Source: Phycisphaera sp. TMED9
GTDB lineage: Bacteria > Planctomycetota > Phycisphaerae > Phycisphaerales > SM1A02
Direction: 5' to 3'
DNA: 39,435 bases
Assembly (NCBI GenBank): GCA_002167845.2
Contig: NHBO02000015.1
Location: 1 to 39,435 of the forward strand
The number at the start of each line of letters is the position of its first letter. Position 1 is the first letter of the stretch. Below the pieces are notes generated by a model. That model did no database searches and was not told where the DNA came from. It saw only the letters and a list, made by a program, of their open reading frames with translations. This document shows, in pieces, positions 1 to 8,198 of this stretch. A program made the translations under genes and the position numbers.

Positions 1-202
1 CGCTGTCGTCGAGCACGCCGGTCGCCAACTGATAGAGCAGCGGCTGAAACAGCGTGTGGTTCATCCGGTCGACGAGCACCACGTTCGCATTCGCACGCCG
101 AAGCGCACGGACACAACTCACGCCTCCGAATCCACCCCCCACGACCACGACGTTGGGGCGACCGTCCACATGTTCCGGCGAGCGATGAAATGAGGCGGTC
201 AT
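1..202 (-). CDS. ndh: Type II NADH dehydrogenase (NDH-2), N-terminal part, cut by the window edge
   Basis: Only the first 67 codons are present; the gene runs off the left edge. The protein carries an FAD-binding dinucleotide motif, [10 protein letters not shown], at about residues 17-26, followed by [20 protein letters not shown] at about 41-60. That second block is the NDH-2 signature, in which the end of the second beta strand leads into the conserved N-H-x-L-F-Q-P-L-L-Y-Q. Family members are about 430 residues long and transfer electrons from NADH to quinone at the inner face of the membrane without pumping protons. The ATG at 202 gives a short tail before the Rossmann fold, as is usual. 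It lies 93 bases after an unrelated secreted-protein gene on the same strand. A related FAD oxidoreductase such as a sulfide:quinone reductase is less likely, given the FQPLLYQ block. Confidence 0.88.
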   Translation of the reverse strand, partial: MTASFHRSPEHVDGRPNVVVVGGGFGGVSCVRALRRANANVVLVDRMNHTLFQPLLYQLATGVLDDS

Positions 203-295
203 GGCGTCTCCAAGAGAACGTTCGATCGATGAAACCGTGCCGTGTCGCGGCGGGCACCGGTGCATCACCCCGGATCCCTGGTCAACGGATCCGGA

Positions 296-1975
296 TCACT
301 TCATCCCCTGCCAGGTCACGATCGGCACGTGGCCGAGTGCCATGCCCTTCGGCGGCGTCACGAAAAGCGCCGGGTCGAAGCTCGCCAGTTCACCGCCGGT
401 TCGCTCCGGGAGGTACTGGTCGTCGATCTTCCAGTGCCGGTGCATCTTGACGATCATCCGCTGCAAGGCGTTCCGCTGGGTGGGCGTCCAGTCGAACTGC
501 TGGAAGCACGGCTGATCGATGAAGCGATACCAGTAGTACCGCACCGTCGAACCGTCGGCGAGCACCGTCTCGAAAGGGCCCGCTTTCGGACCGGGCGCCG
601 CCCACGATCCCTTCAACGGTTCCGCCGAATACGGCTCGGGCTTCGGCCGCGGACCGGGGAAGACCTTCTGCACCAGCCCGGTGTCCGCCGGCACGTCCGC
701 CTCGGTGATTCGCGCCCGCGTCTCGCCTTCGTCGCGGAAGTAGGTGGGAAATCGCGCGACACCGTCCTTGATCACGCTGGAGTCGTTCCATTGAAGGCCG
801 AAGACGTTGCCGGGAAACACCGTCGGCGTCGCCAGCCCGTTGACGCCGGTGATCTTCTTCTTGTCCTGGCGGTAGGTCACCGCTCCGGTGCCGACCGTCG
901 GCGTCATCGCCCCGGCGGGATCGAAGGCTCCACTCGGCGCGGGGCCTCCTTTCCGCCAACGAAGCACGTCGTCGTACAACGCGGACTTCGCGTACATCGT
1001 GACATCTCGCACCAGGACGGTGCGCCCCTCCTCGTCGACCGGAAACTGCAACTGCGGGATCTTCGTGAAGACCTCCCCGCCTTCGGTCGTCATGCGAAAT
1101 TCAGGAACGGTGTTGATCTCCATCGACCCCGCCATGCCGCCCGCCGCGGGCCGCGCATCAAGGCAACGCCCATGGTCGAAGTGGAAGTCCCGAGAGATCC
1201 GACTCCAGCATTCGGGCAGGTAGTAGGCGAGCGGCCCCTTGAAGTTCTTCGCGTCGAGGAAGATCGTCCAGCTCTGGTTTCCGGTGGGCTGCGGGTCGTC
1301 CCGCGGTTCGGTCAACGGCAACGCCATCCAGGCGTAGCCGAGCAACTCGCCCATCGGGTTTCCCTCGAAGGTCATTCCGTCGGGTGGAATCAAGAGTCGG
1401 TTGCTGACCTGCGCGATGCCGAGCATGTCGTCGGGCAACGGCTCGCTGCTGTGGAAGAACGGCCAGCCCGGCGACGCGACCTCGGTGCTGTAACAGTTGG
1501 GCGTCGCGTTCAGACTGAACTTCGGCGGACCGTAGTGGAAACGATTCCCCGCCCAGTAGCCGAGGCCGCCCTCCATGGTCTGGAAGACGCTTCCGTAGGT
1601 CGGCCCGCGCTCCGGCCAGTTGTCGCGGGCGATGGTGCCCGGCGGACACAGCGGCTCGGTGCGATTGTCGCTGTTGTCGGGCGTGATCCAGGTCGAAGGC
1701 AGCCCGATCTGGAAGTTCCGGATCGGGCGATCGATCAACGACCAGACCGACGCGTGGAACCCGGCGCCGTAGCGGTGGGTCTCCGGACTCGCACCGGCGT
1801 GACTTCCGATGTAACCGTGCAAGCCTCGATGCGCCAGTTCGATCTCGGGTGCCCCAGCATCGGCCGGCGCGTCCTGGGCCTGCGCCAGGCTTCGATCGCC
1901 GACAACCGACAGTAGAACCATCAATGCCGCGGCGCTGGAGATCGTTGTCCGAAGCAGAGAGACATTCGTGTGCAT
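296..1975 (-). CDS. Secreted protein of unknown function, 559 aa
   Basis: I do not recognise this family. The start at 1975 was chosen because it begins a clear signal peptide (MHTNVSLLRTTISSAAALMV, then a cleavage region near SLAQAQDA). The open frame continues 41 codons upstream, but that extension has no signal-like character. The mature protein is rich in Trp, Tyr and Pro, has no membrane segments after the leader, and contains only a few cysteines. There is no obvious catalytic motif, dockerin-like loop or repeat. Export to the periplasm or beyond is inferred from the leader. No good Shine-Dalgarno precedes the start. It is divergent from the NTF2-like gene that begins at 2190, so the roughly 210 bases between them should hold both promoters. 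The long frame with natural composition makes a real gene very likely. Confidence 0.75.
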   Translation of the reverse strand: MHTNVSLLRTTISSAAALMVLLSVVGDRSLAQAQDAPADAGAPEIELAHRGLHGYIGSHAGASPETHRYGAGFHASVWSLIDRPIRNFQIGLPSTWITPDNSDNRTEPLCPPGTIARDNWPERGPTYGSVFQTMEGGLGYWAGNRFHYGPPKFSLNATPNCYSTEVASPGWPFFHSSEPLPDDMLGIAQVSNRLLIPPDGMTFEGNPMGELLGYAWMALPLTEPRDDPQPTGNQSWTIFLDAKNFKGPLAYYLPECWSRISRDFHFDHGRCLDARPAAGGMAGSMEINTVPEFRMTTEGGEVFTKIPQLQFPVDEEGRTVLVRDVTMYAKSALYDDVLRWRKGGPAPSGAFDPAGAMTPTVGTGAVTYRQDKKKITGVNGLATPTVFPGNVFGLQWNDSSVIKDGVARFPTYFRDEGETRARITEADVPADTGLVQKVFPGPRPKPEPYSAEPLKGSWAAPGPKAGPFETVLADGSTVRYYWYRFIDQPCFQQFDWTPTQRNALQRMIVKMHRHWKIDDQYLPERTGGELASFDPALFVTPPKGMALGHVPIVTWQGMK

Positions 1976-2189
1976 GTGTTTTCCCAAGGAATCGAAGAAC
2001 CGGAAGGCATCACCACAAGCGGCTCCATGCCACCACGACGGCGATGGACATGGTGTCAGCGGACCAGAGGATGCAGACGCGCTTCGCGACGATCTCATGG
2101 CCTCGGACCAAGAGAGTACACTCGATTTTGGACCAGAGAGCCGAGCCGTCGTCCGATGGCTCCTCTATTCAAAAACACTGGAGAAAGTC

Positions 2190-2717
2190 ATGCTCACGCT
2201 TCGCAACGTTCAAATCGCCGTTGTTCTTCTTTCGCTTGCGCTCATCGGCCCCGCCCTTTCGGTCATCGCCTCCACCGCCGTTGGACCTCAACTCACCGCC
2301 GAGACGGATGCCGAGGAAATCATGACGATGATCCTCGCCCACCAGGCACAGTCGAATCGAGAGAACCGACAGGTCAAGGGTGTCATCTCGAAGGATGGAT
2401 CGGTGGAGTTCTGGTCGAGCGGAGGCCTTCGCCAGCACGTCGAGAACGGCGCCGAACTTCCCAGCTACACGAACCTGAACATCATCGCCAAGGACATCGA
2501 GATCACTTCGGTCGTCCCCGGGCAGGCCGCCGTCGCCACGTACTACGCCGAGGGCTCGCTCCAGGCGAAGGGCGGTTCGCCGGTCAGCAACTACCTGACC
2601 CGCGTGACCATCGTGTTCGTGAAGGAAGGCGACGAGTGGAAGCGTCGCGCCGCACACTGGTCACCCATCGTCGGCGGCGCCGGCACCACTCAGACGGTGA
2701 TCGACAAGAAGAACTGA
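2190..2717 (+). CDS. Exported NTF2/SnoaL-like (DUF4440-type) protein
   Basis: A 175-residue protein. An N-terminal hydrophobic segment (MLTLRNVQIAVVLLSLALIG and onward, about residues 1-30) acts as a signal peptide or anchor. The C-terminal half resembles the SnoaL/DUF4440 cone fold: the strand ATYYAEGSL, a strand with TRVTIVFVKEGDEWKR, and the closing AHWSPI, which is typical of DUF4440 proteins. Such domains bind small ligands or act as simple isomerases or hydrolases; the substrate here is unknown. The start at 2190 is preceded by GGAGAAAG at a good distance, which rules out the longer upstream frame. A strong hairpin follows the stop codon, so it is probably transcribed alone. The fold assignment is fairly secure; the function is not. 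Confidence 0.75.
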   Translation: MLTLRNVQIAVVLLSLALIGPALSVIASTAVGPQLTAETDAEEIMTMILAHQAQSNRENRQVKGVISKDGSVEFWSSGGLRQHVENGAELPSYTNLNIIAKDIEITSVVPGQAAVATYYAEGSLQAKGGSPVSNYLTRVTIVFVKEGDEWKRRAAHWSPIVGGAGTTQTVIDKKN

Positions 2718-2739
2718 TCAGCCCACGTTCGACGCATTC

Positions 2740-2772
2740 GACATCGCCCCCGGCATCGCCGGGGGCGATGTC
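2740..2772 (+). terminator. Perfect 15-bp GC-rich hairpin after the NTF2-like gene
   Basis: Two perfectly complementary 15-base arms (2740-2754 and 2758-2772) flank a 3-base loop. The hairpin begins 22 bases after the stop codon at 2717. The bases after it (ATTCTTGG) are only weakly T-rich, so it is a strong hairpin with a poor U-tract. The likely role is transcription termination or protection of the mRNA 3' end. Confidence 0.65.
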
Positions 2773-2907
2773 ATTCTTGGCCCACGGACAGGCTGGTGTC
2801 CTTGGTCATGCCGTGTCTTCAACACCCCCCCGCCGGGTCGGCGAGCGATCATCGTGGATCTCCGATATCGTCTTTTTTCTCAATCACGCCCCCACCAGGA
2901 GAAAGCC

Positions 2908-3918
2908 ATGTCGAGCTCGCTGCGCGTCCGCCGAAAGAGTGCCACCTTCGTCTGGGACATGGTCCGAGACGACATGACGCTGCTCGCCTACCCCTTCATT
3001 CGGATCGCCGCCGGGATCGTCCTGCTGATCGCGATGTGGTCGCTGATCTTCGACATGCCGGCGATGCAGGTCGGCGACACCCTGCGCGATGCCGGCGGGG
3101 CCATGCTCGCGGAATCGGGCCAAACGAAGGCCGAAGACGCGTCAATGACGCCGCAGGATCAGAAGGTCCAAAAGGAGATCGGCGTTCTCTTCGATCACAC
3201 GCACTTCGGCTACTTGATCCTGTTCTTCATCATCAACGCCTTGATCGGCGTGATCTCGATCGGCGCGGTCAACGCGGCGGGCCTCGCCATCGCCAGAAAC
3301 GATCGGCGTGGTCTCGCCTACGGATACACCCAGGCGCTCCTTCGACTTCCCCAGCTGCTGGGGTGGTGGGCGGTCACCATGGTGGTCGGGGTGGTGCTCG
3401 GCATGCTCGAGCGAATCCGATTCGCCGGCCCGATCATCGCCATCCTGGTCGGCGCCGCCTGGTCGGTCCTGACGTTCTTCTCGATCACCGCGATCATGGC
3501 CACCGGCGTGAATCCGATCTCCGCGGTCGGTCGGTCGAAGAAGACCATCGGCGACTGCATCCACAAGGCCCGGGGCACACAGACCGACGTCGACTGGCGC
3601 ACGCTCCGGATCGGGCTTCGCGCGGGCGGGCCGCTCCTGATGATCTCCAGCCTGCTGGCGATCGGCTGCATCGTGATGCTGTTCCTCGACATCAAGTTCA
3701 TTCACGACGGGAGCCCTGCCGTGACCGCCGGGATCTTCGGTGCCTTCGTGGTGGTGATGATCGTGAACGGCGCGTTCCTGGCCGCCCTCGGAGCGGTGCT
3801 CAAGTCCGTGCTCTACGTCTGGGCCGAGGAGGGCTCCGTTCCCGAGGGTGTCAAGGAAGACGACTTCGAGAGCGCGTTCGTCAACGGCGGCATGGCAGCG
3901 AAAATGCTCGGGACCTGA
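2908..3918 (+). CDS. Multi-pass membrane protein, DUF6159-like
   Basis: A 336-residue integral membrane protein. Hydrophobic segments lie at about residues 31-50 (around FIRIAAGIVLLIAMWSLIF), 105-130 (YLILFFIINALIGVISIGAV), 155-175 and 180-210, and two more towards the C-terminus (LLMISSLLAIGCIVMLFLDI and AGIFGAFVVVMIVNGAFLA). The cytosolic start MSSSLRVRRKSATFVWDMVR, followed by D-x-x-L-L-A-Y-P, resembles the DUF6159 family of uncharacterised bacterial membrane proteins. ATG 2908 is preceded by AGGAGA at good spacing, so the longer frame from 2854 is rejected. It sits 31 bases upstream of the cation transporter on the same strand and may be co-transcribed with it. The function is unknown. 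Confidence 0.75.
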   Translation: MSSSLRVRRKSATFVWDMVRDDMTLLAYPFIRIAAGIVLLIAMWSLIFDMPAMQVGDTLRDAGGAMLAESGQTKAEDASMTPQDQKVQKEIGVLFDHTHFGYLILFFIINALIGVISIGAVNAAGLAIARNDRRGLAYGYTQALLRLPQLLGWWAVTMVVGVVLGMLERIRFAGPIIAILVGAAWSVLTFFSITAIMATGVNPISAVGRSKKTIGDCIHKARGTQTDVDWRTLRIGLRAGGPLLMISSLLAIGCIVMLFLDIKFIHDGSPAVTAGIFGAFVVVMIVNGAFLAALGAVLKSVLYVWAEEGSVPEGVKEDDFESAFVNGGMAAKMLGT

Positions 3919-3949
3919 CACGCAGGAGCCCGAGCGGTACCCTGACCGC

Positions 3950-4903
3950 ATGGCATCCGGCAACAAGACCATCATCTACGCCGCCCTGATCGGCAATTCA
4001 CTGATCTCGATCACCAAATTCGTGGCTGCGGGCATCACCGGCTCGTCCGCGATGATGGCGGAGGGGATCCACTCCCTCGTCGATACCGGGAACCAAGGAC
4101 TCCTGCTCTTCGGGATCAAGAAGGCGAAGGCGCCCGCCGATGCCCGCCATCCCTTCGGCCACGGCAAGGAGATCTACTTCTGGTCGTTCGTGGTGGCGAT
4201 CCTGATCTTCGCACTCGGCTCCGGCATCGCGCTCTACGAGGGCTTCCACCGGGTCATGCATCCGGAGCCCGTCTCGAGCCCGATGGTCAACTACGTGGTG
4301 CTCGTGCTCGCGATGTTGTTCGAGGGTGTCGCCTGGTATCTCGCGTACAAGGAGTTCCGTCGGTTCCAGGGACCGAGGTCCCTGCCGGCCGCGGTGCAGG
4401 CCTCAAAGGACCCGACCACCTTCGTGGTGCTCTTCGAGGACACCGCGGCGATGCTCGGACTGTTCGTCGCCTTCATCGGTCTGGTCCTGAACCAATGGCT
4501 CGAGATGCCGATCTTCGACGGAATCGCCACGCTCTGCATCGGGGTGATTCTCGCCTTCACCGCGGTCTGGATGGCGGTGCGGACGAAGTCACTGCTGATC
4601 GGCGAGGCCGCGGATCCCGAGCTCATCGAAGACGTGCGTTCGCGGGCCGCCGAGGTCGACGCGATCGTGAGCGTCAACGAAGTACTGACCCTGCACATGG
4701 GACCGAACTTCGTCCTTCTCAATGTGAGCGTGGACTTCCACGACGAGCTCCGGGCCGGCGACGTGGAAGCGGCCATCGACCGGCTCACCCAGGAGATTCG
4801 AAAAGCACACCCCGACGTGAAGCGGGTCTTCATGGAGGCGGAGTGCCGAAGCGCCGCAAGCGGCGCATCGCTCCCGGAACGACCGCCGGCCGAATCGGAA
4901 TGA
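3950..4903 (+). CDS. Cation diffusion facilitator (CDF) transporter, ZnT9-like
   Basis: A 317-residue CDF antiporter that probably exports a divalent cation (Zn, or another such as Fe, Co or Mn) in exchange for protons. The second membrane segment has SAMMAEGIHSLVDTGNQ (about 33-49), giving the HxxxD metal site at H41/D45, followed by HPFGHGKEIYFW (67-78). The matching site in the fifth segment reads FEDTAAMLG (163-171) rather than the HxxxD seen in zinc exporters such as YiiP. Glu-Asp at this place is typical of the ZnT9/SLC30A9-like branch, so the metal should not be assumed to be zinc. A cytosolic C-terminal domain follows (from about 220). ATG 3950 starts the conserved region, but the only purine-rich upstream site (AGGAG) is over 20 bases away. 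Confidence 0.9.
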   Translation: MASGNKTIIYAALIGNSLISITKFVAAGITGSSAMMAEGIHSLVDTGNQGLLLFGIKKAKAPADARHPFGHGKEIYFWSFVVAILIFALGSGIALYEGFHRVMHPEPVSSPMVNYVVLVLAMLFEGVAWYLAYKEFRRFQGPRSLPAAVQASKDPTTFVVLFEDTAAMLGLFVAFIGLVLNQWLEMPIFDGIATLCIGVILAFTAVWMAVRTKSLLIGEAADPELIEDVRSRAAEVDAIVSVNEVLTLHMGPNFVLLNVSVDFHDELRAGDVEAAIDRLTQEIRKAHPDVKRVFMEAECRSAASGASLPERPPAESE

Positions 4904-5097
4904 ACGCCAACGACGGGGCCCGCGCGCTCCGGAAGACGGAGAATCCGGGAGGATGCGGATGCCCCGGACGTCGCGCACAGCCCGACGGATTCGATTCTCG
5001 GCCGAGCGGAAGGCTCCTGCCGATGCCGCAATGACGCTCTGAAACGGAAGTGCCGACTTGAGTGCATCGGAACAGCGAACACGACGAACTCCCTTCC

Positions 5098-5334
5098 ATG
5101 TCCTCTCCCAATGTCGACGACATGTTCGGAATCGTCACTTCGACGGCCTACTGGATGGCGAAGCAACTCCCTTATCGGGTGCCCCGGGCTCCCCTGATCC
5201 GGGCGGGTGCCACCGCTTTGGCGGATGCGATCGCCACCCATGATCCCACCATGCCGGTCGGACTCGAGACCTGGTGCAGAGAACATGTCCGTCGGGCCAT
5301 TCGAGAGGTCATCGCCGGCCGGTTCGAAGTCTGA
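5098..5334 (+). CDS. Small protein resembling sigma-70 regions 1.2-2.2 only
   Basis: A 78-residue protein. Residues from about 10 onward align by eye with FliA/SigB-type sigma factors: an A-x-x-x-A-K-Q-L-P-x-x-V helix, LIRAGATALADAIATHDP (compare D-L-x-Q-A-G-x-x-G-L-x-x-A-x-x-x-[FY]-D-P), then GLETWCREHVRRAIREVI (compare F-x-T-Y-A-x-x-R-I-R-G-A-I-x-D-x-[LI]-R). These correspond to regions 1.2 to 2.2, the part that binds the RNA polymerase beta-prime coiled coil. Regions 2.3-2.4 (DNA melting and -10 recognition), 3 and 4 are absent, because a stop follows directly. An in-frame ATG at 5062 would add 12 residues; neither start has a clear ribosome site. A terminator lies about 110 bases downstream. 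It may be a degraded sigma factor or a small polymerase-binding regulator. The resemblance is remote and was not tested by search. Confidence 0.55.
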   Translation: MSSPNVDDMFGIVTSTAYWMAKQLPYRVPRAPLIRAGATALADAIATHDPTMPVGLETWCREHVRRAIREVIAGRFEV

Positions 5335-5441
5335 ATCCGCATCAGTCGCTCGAGCCGGACGCACGCCTCGGATCAGATCCAAGACAACGCAACAACCGAC
5401 GGGGGGCACTTCGACATGCACCCGTTGTCTCCGTCCGCTTC

Positions 5442-5469
5442 CCCCGCCGGTGCATGCGGGGTTTTTCTT
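5442..5469 (+). terminator. Intrinsic terminator
   Basis: The stem CCCCGC / GCGGGG (5442-5447 and 5456-5461) has an 8-base loop and is followed directly by TTTTTCTT. This is a classic rho-independent terminator on the plus strand. It closes the transcript of the small sigma-like gene and separates it from the DUF1080 gene. Confidence 0.8.
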
Positions 5470-5586
5470 CCGGCAGTGTGCATCAGGGCGATCCCTCGTC
5501 GTCGTCTCGACCGGGCGATGCTACTCTCCATTCACCGCCCGCCGGGGCCACCATCTGAATTCACCCAACTCGAACGAGGTTCATCG

Positions 5587-6327
5587 ATGCCCTTCAAGAC
5601 CACATCACTCACCGCCCTCGTCGCCGGCCTGCTTCTCGCCGGGTCCTTGAACACCGTCGATGCCTCTCGGGCCCAATCAGCACCCCCGGCACCCGCCGCC
5701 ATGGTCGACGGCAGCGAGCCGGGATTCCGCGACCTCGTCGAGGCCGACTTCACCAATGTCAACGGGAAGCCCGACACCTGGACGTGGAATGGGAATGCGG
5801 TCGCATGCACTGGCGACCCGGTCAGCGTCATTCGATCCGTCAAGCCGTACACGAACTTCGAGATGGTCTGCGAATGGCGACATCTCAAGGACGCGGGAAA
5901 CTCCGGGATCTTCCTCTGGTCGCCGATCGAATCCATGAATCGACTCAAGGGGCCGGGGCTTCCCGAGGGCATCGAGGTCCAGGTGCTCGACCTCGGCTAC
6001 AAGGCCGCGTACGAAAAGGGTGGCAACAAGGCCAACTGGTTCACCTGCCACGGTGATGTCTTCCCGGTCGGCGCGTCGACCATGAAACCCTTCGCCCCGA
6101 TGGCGCCCAACAAGCGAAGAAGCTTTCCCACGCAGGAGACCACCCGCGACACCGGCGAATGGAACCACTACTACATCCGGGCGATCAACGGTGAAGTCCG
6201 CCTCTGGGTGAACGGCGTCGAAGTCTCCGGCGGGAACCAGTGCTCGCCCGCGACCGGATATCTGGCGTTGGAAAGCGAAGGTTCGCCGATCGATTTTCGG
6301 AATCTCCGGATCAGGGAACTTCCCTGA
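5587..6327 (+). CDS. Secreted DUF1080 (3-keto-disaccharide hydrolase-like) protein
   Basis: A 246-residue protein with a signal peptide (MPFKTTSLTALVAGLLLAGS, cleavage near ASRAQS). The rest is a DUF1080 concanavalin-like jelly roll. Recognisable blocks are the strand TWTWNGNAVACTGDPVSVIR, the strand FEMVCEWRHLKDAGNSGIFL with the conserved N-S-G-I, the P-E-G-I-E-V-Q-V-L-D motif, GEWNHYYIRAINGEVRLWVN and a closing GYLALESEGSPIDFRNLRIR. DUF1080 proteins are abundant in planctomycetes and are thought to bind or hydrolyse glycans; some cleave 3-keto-disaccharides. ATG 5587 has GAGG upstream and begins the leader, so the frame's extension back to 5416 is not used. The GNAT gene starts at the base after the stop codon, so co-expression is likely. 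Confidence 0.88.
   Translation: MPFKTTSLTALVAGLLLAGSLNTVDASRAQSAPPAPAAMVDGSEPGFRDLVEADFTNVNGKPDTWTWNGNAVACTGDPVSVIRSVKPYTNFEMVCEWRHLKDAGNSGIFLWSPIESMNRLKGPGLPEGIEVQVLDLGYKAAYEKGGNKANWFTCHGDVFPVGASTMKPFAPMAPNKRRSFPTQETTRDTGEWNHYYIRAINGEVRLWVNGVEVSGGNQCSPATGYLALESEGSPIDFRNLRIRELP
6311..6327 (+). promoter_or_regulatory. Palindrome over the DUF1080 stop and the GNAT ribosome site
   Basis: TCAGGGAACTTCCCTGA is a perfect palindrome around one central C. As RNA it can form a 7-bp stem with the loop ACT. It contains the purine stretch AGGGAA, the only ribosome binding site candidate for the GNAT gene starting at 6328, and it ends in the DUF1080 stop codon. Ribosomes finishing DUF1080 would melt it, which would couple translation of the two genes. 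This role is inferred. Confidence 0.35.
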
Positions 6328-7260
6328 ATGGGTTCGACCCCGGACATCGTGTGGAACGCCCTGGAAGGCGACGACCAGATCCCCGTTTTTCTGGATGCAG
6401 TCTCCACGCTCTACCGCGACGTCCTCGATCGACTGCCCACCGACGATCGCCCGTTCTTCTTCGATTACTGGCTGCGCCTGTTCAACATCGCCTCGACACA
6501 CGTGGCGACGGCCGATGGCCTTCCGCATGCGATCGTCACCCAGCCGTTCCGACCCGGAACCCACGAATTCCGTTGGGAGACGGCGACCCTCGCGTGCAGT
6601 GACGAACTCCACGGTCGGCTCGTCCTCCCACCGGGTGTCGACTCCGGACAGAGCTTCCGGATGTCCGTGATCGGCACCGCCGACCGGACGTCCTCGCCAC
6701 TCCTGGGTTTTCAGGGCCGAGAGAACCAGCGTGGCTATGCACGTTCGCTGACGGCGTGCCCCTTCGAAACCGAAGCAGACGCGCCCTGGTCGATCCGCCC
6801 GGTCCGGCGTGAGGATTTCGAGGAGGCCATCGACCTCCTGAGGCGAAGCGAGCTCAGCGACGAGGATCCTGATCCTGATCTTTCGGAGAGCAGCGAGGAA
6901 CTTCGTCAGGTGATCGAGAATGATGCCGGCTGGTGCTGGGTGGCCAGCCGCGTCGGTGAATCAAGCCTGTGCGGCATCGCCTGCTACGCCGCGATGCATC
7001 TTCCGGATGCGGGTGTTCCGGCCGTGTTGATTTCCGACATTGCCGTCGATCCGGATCACCGGAGACAGGGCCTCGCACAGTTCCTGCAGCGTCAGGCATT
7101 CGCCTGCCTGCGCGACCTCGGACTGCGCTGGGTCTTCGGTTGCATCGAACCTGACAACGACGCTTCATGTGGCCAGGCCGAACGTCTCGGGCGTGAACTC
7201 TGGTTTCGCTGTGTCCGCTTTCATGCAATTTCCGAACCGAAAGGCCAAGGTGAGACATGA
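6328..7260 (+). CDS. GNAT-family N-acetyltransferase with an unassigned N-terminal region
   Basis: A 310-residue protein. The C-terminal half, from about residue 155 ([20 protein letters not shown]), is a GNAT fold. The acetyl-CoA pyrophosphate loop is visible as [20 protein letters not shown], matching the R/Q-x-x-G-x-G/A pattern, and the ending [17 protein letters not shown] fits the last GNAT strands. The first 150 residues ([20 protein letters not shown] and onward, with the strand [20 protein letters not shown]) match nothing I recognise and may be a partner or substrate domain. The ATG immediately follows the DUF1080 stop and the end overlaps the next gene by ATGA (7257-7260), so the three genes behave as one translation-coupled run. 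The acetyl acceptor is unknown. Confidence 0.8.
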   Translation: MGSTPDIVWNALEGDDQIPVFLDAVSTLYRDVLDRLPTDDRPFFFDYWLRLFNIASTHVATADGLPHAIVTQPFRPGTHEFRWETATLACSDELHGRLVLPPGVDSGQSFRMSVIGTADRTSSPLLGFQGRENQRGYARSLTACPFETEADAPWSIRPVRREDFEEAIDLLRRSELSDEDPDPDLSESSEELRQVIENDAGWCWVASRVGESSLCGIACYAAMHLPDAGVPAVLISDIAVDPDHRRQGLAQFLQRQAFACLRDLGLRWVFGCIEPDNDASCGQAERLGRELWFRCVRFHAISEPKGQGET

Positions 7261-8198
7261 GACCACTTGATTCGCGTTCACGGATCGTGATCGCCGGGGG
7301 AAGTGGCTTTCTCGGTCGGAGTCTTGCTCGGCATTTCGTCGATCAACACGACTGCCGCGTGACCCTGCTCTCGCGGAACCGGCCGCGGCAGGAGGGCCCG
7401 TGGTCTTTCCAGCCATGGGATGCGCGCACCCTCGATGACTGGTCGAGCGTCCTCGATGGTGCGGATGCGCTGGTCAATCTCGTCGGCCGTACCGTCGACT
7501 GCATCAAGACCCCCGATCATCGTGATGAAATCCTGCGTTCACGCGTCGAGTCCACTCGGGTCCTGGGCGAGGCGATGAATCGGATCGACACGCCGCCTCC
7601 GGTCTGGGTCCAGATGTCCACGGCGCACATCTATGGTGATCCTCCAACCACGGTCTGTGATGAAGACTCCGCCTTCGGTACGGGCCTCGCGCCCGAAGTC
7701 GGCGTCGCGTGGGAGCAGGCATTCGCCGAAGGTCGCCCGCAATCGGTGCGGGGCGTCGTTCTTCGGACGAGTTTCGTGGTCGGCCGCGGCGGAGGCGCCC
7801 TTGCCCGACTGGGCCTCCTCGCCCGGATCGGTCTCGGTGGTCGCGTGGGTTCCGGAGAACAGGGGATGAGCTGGTTGCATCAGACGGACATGAACCGGAT
7901 CTTCGAACGGGCGATCGTCGACGAATCGATGCGAGGCGCGTACATCGCGACCGCTCCGAACCCGGTCTCGAACACCGTCTTCATGCGAGCCCTGCGCAAG
8001 GCGGTGCGAATGCCGATCGGGTTGCCCGCCTTCGAGTGGATGGTCCGGATCGGCGCTCCGCTTCTGATGCGGACCGATCCCGAACTGGCGCTCTACGGAC
8101 GCTACTGCGTGCCCCGGCGGTTGCTGGAAGAAGGATTCACCTTCGAATTCGAAGACGTCGAACCGGCACTGCAAAACCTCTGCAAGCGAACCGGTTGA
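7257..8198 (+). CDS. TIGR01777 (YfcH-type) epimerase/dehydratase, extended SDR
   Basis: A 313-residue NAD(P)-dependent extended SDR. The nucleotide motif [15 protein letters not shown] lies at about residues 13-27, and [10 protein letters not shown] around 75-84 is the YfcH family motif (usually V-x-L-A-G). [16 protein letters not shown] and the active-site strand [13 protein letters not shown], with Ser and Tyr in typical positions, follow. The block [15 protein letters not shown] and then [17 protein letters not shown] match the R-x-G-x-V-L and W-I-H-x-x-D segments of this family. A shortened DUF1731-like tail ends the protein. Its start overlaps the GNAT stop by four bases. The physiological substrate of YfcH proteins is not established. 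The 3' end is overlapped on the other strand by an FG-GAP-like fragment. Confidence 0.87.
   Translation: MRPLDSRSRIVIAGGSGFLGRSLARHFVDQHDCRVTLLSRNRPRQEGPWSFQPWDARTLDDWSSVLDGADALVNLVGRTVDCIKTPDHRDEILRSRVESTRVLGEAMNRIDTPPPVWVQMSTAHIYGDPPTTVCDEDSAFGTGLAPEVGVAWEQAFAEGRPQSVRGVVLRTSFVVGRGGGALARLGLLARIGLGGRVGSGEQGMSWLHQTDMNRIFERAIVDESMRGAYIATAPNPVSNTVFMRALRKAVRMPIGLPAFEWMVRIGAPLLMRTDPELALYGRYCVPRRLLEEGFTFEFEDVEPALQNLCKRTG

Noticed and set aside
271-293. CGGATCC / GGATCCG hairpin at the end of the secreted-protein gene.
   Set aside because: It overlaps the boundary of the gene's stop region by sequence coincidence, and no T-run follows on the minus strand.
242-1915. Long plus-strand open frame of 557 codons.
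   Set aside because: It is antisense to the secreted-protein gene; its Arg/His/Val-rich product is the usual shadow in GC-rich DNA, and the minus frame has a real leader.
4900-5034. A 44-codon frame whose ATG overlaps the transporter stop as ATGA.
   Set aside because: The overlap is suggestive, but the product is low-complexity, Gly/Arg/Pro-rich and shows no fold or homology signal; no own ribosome site is visible.
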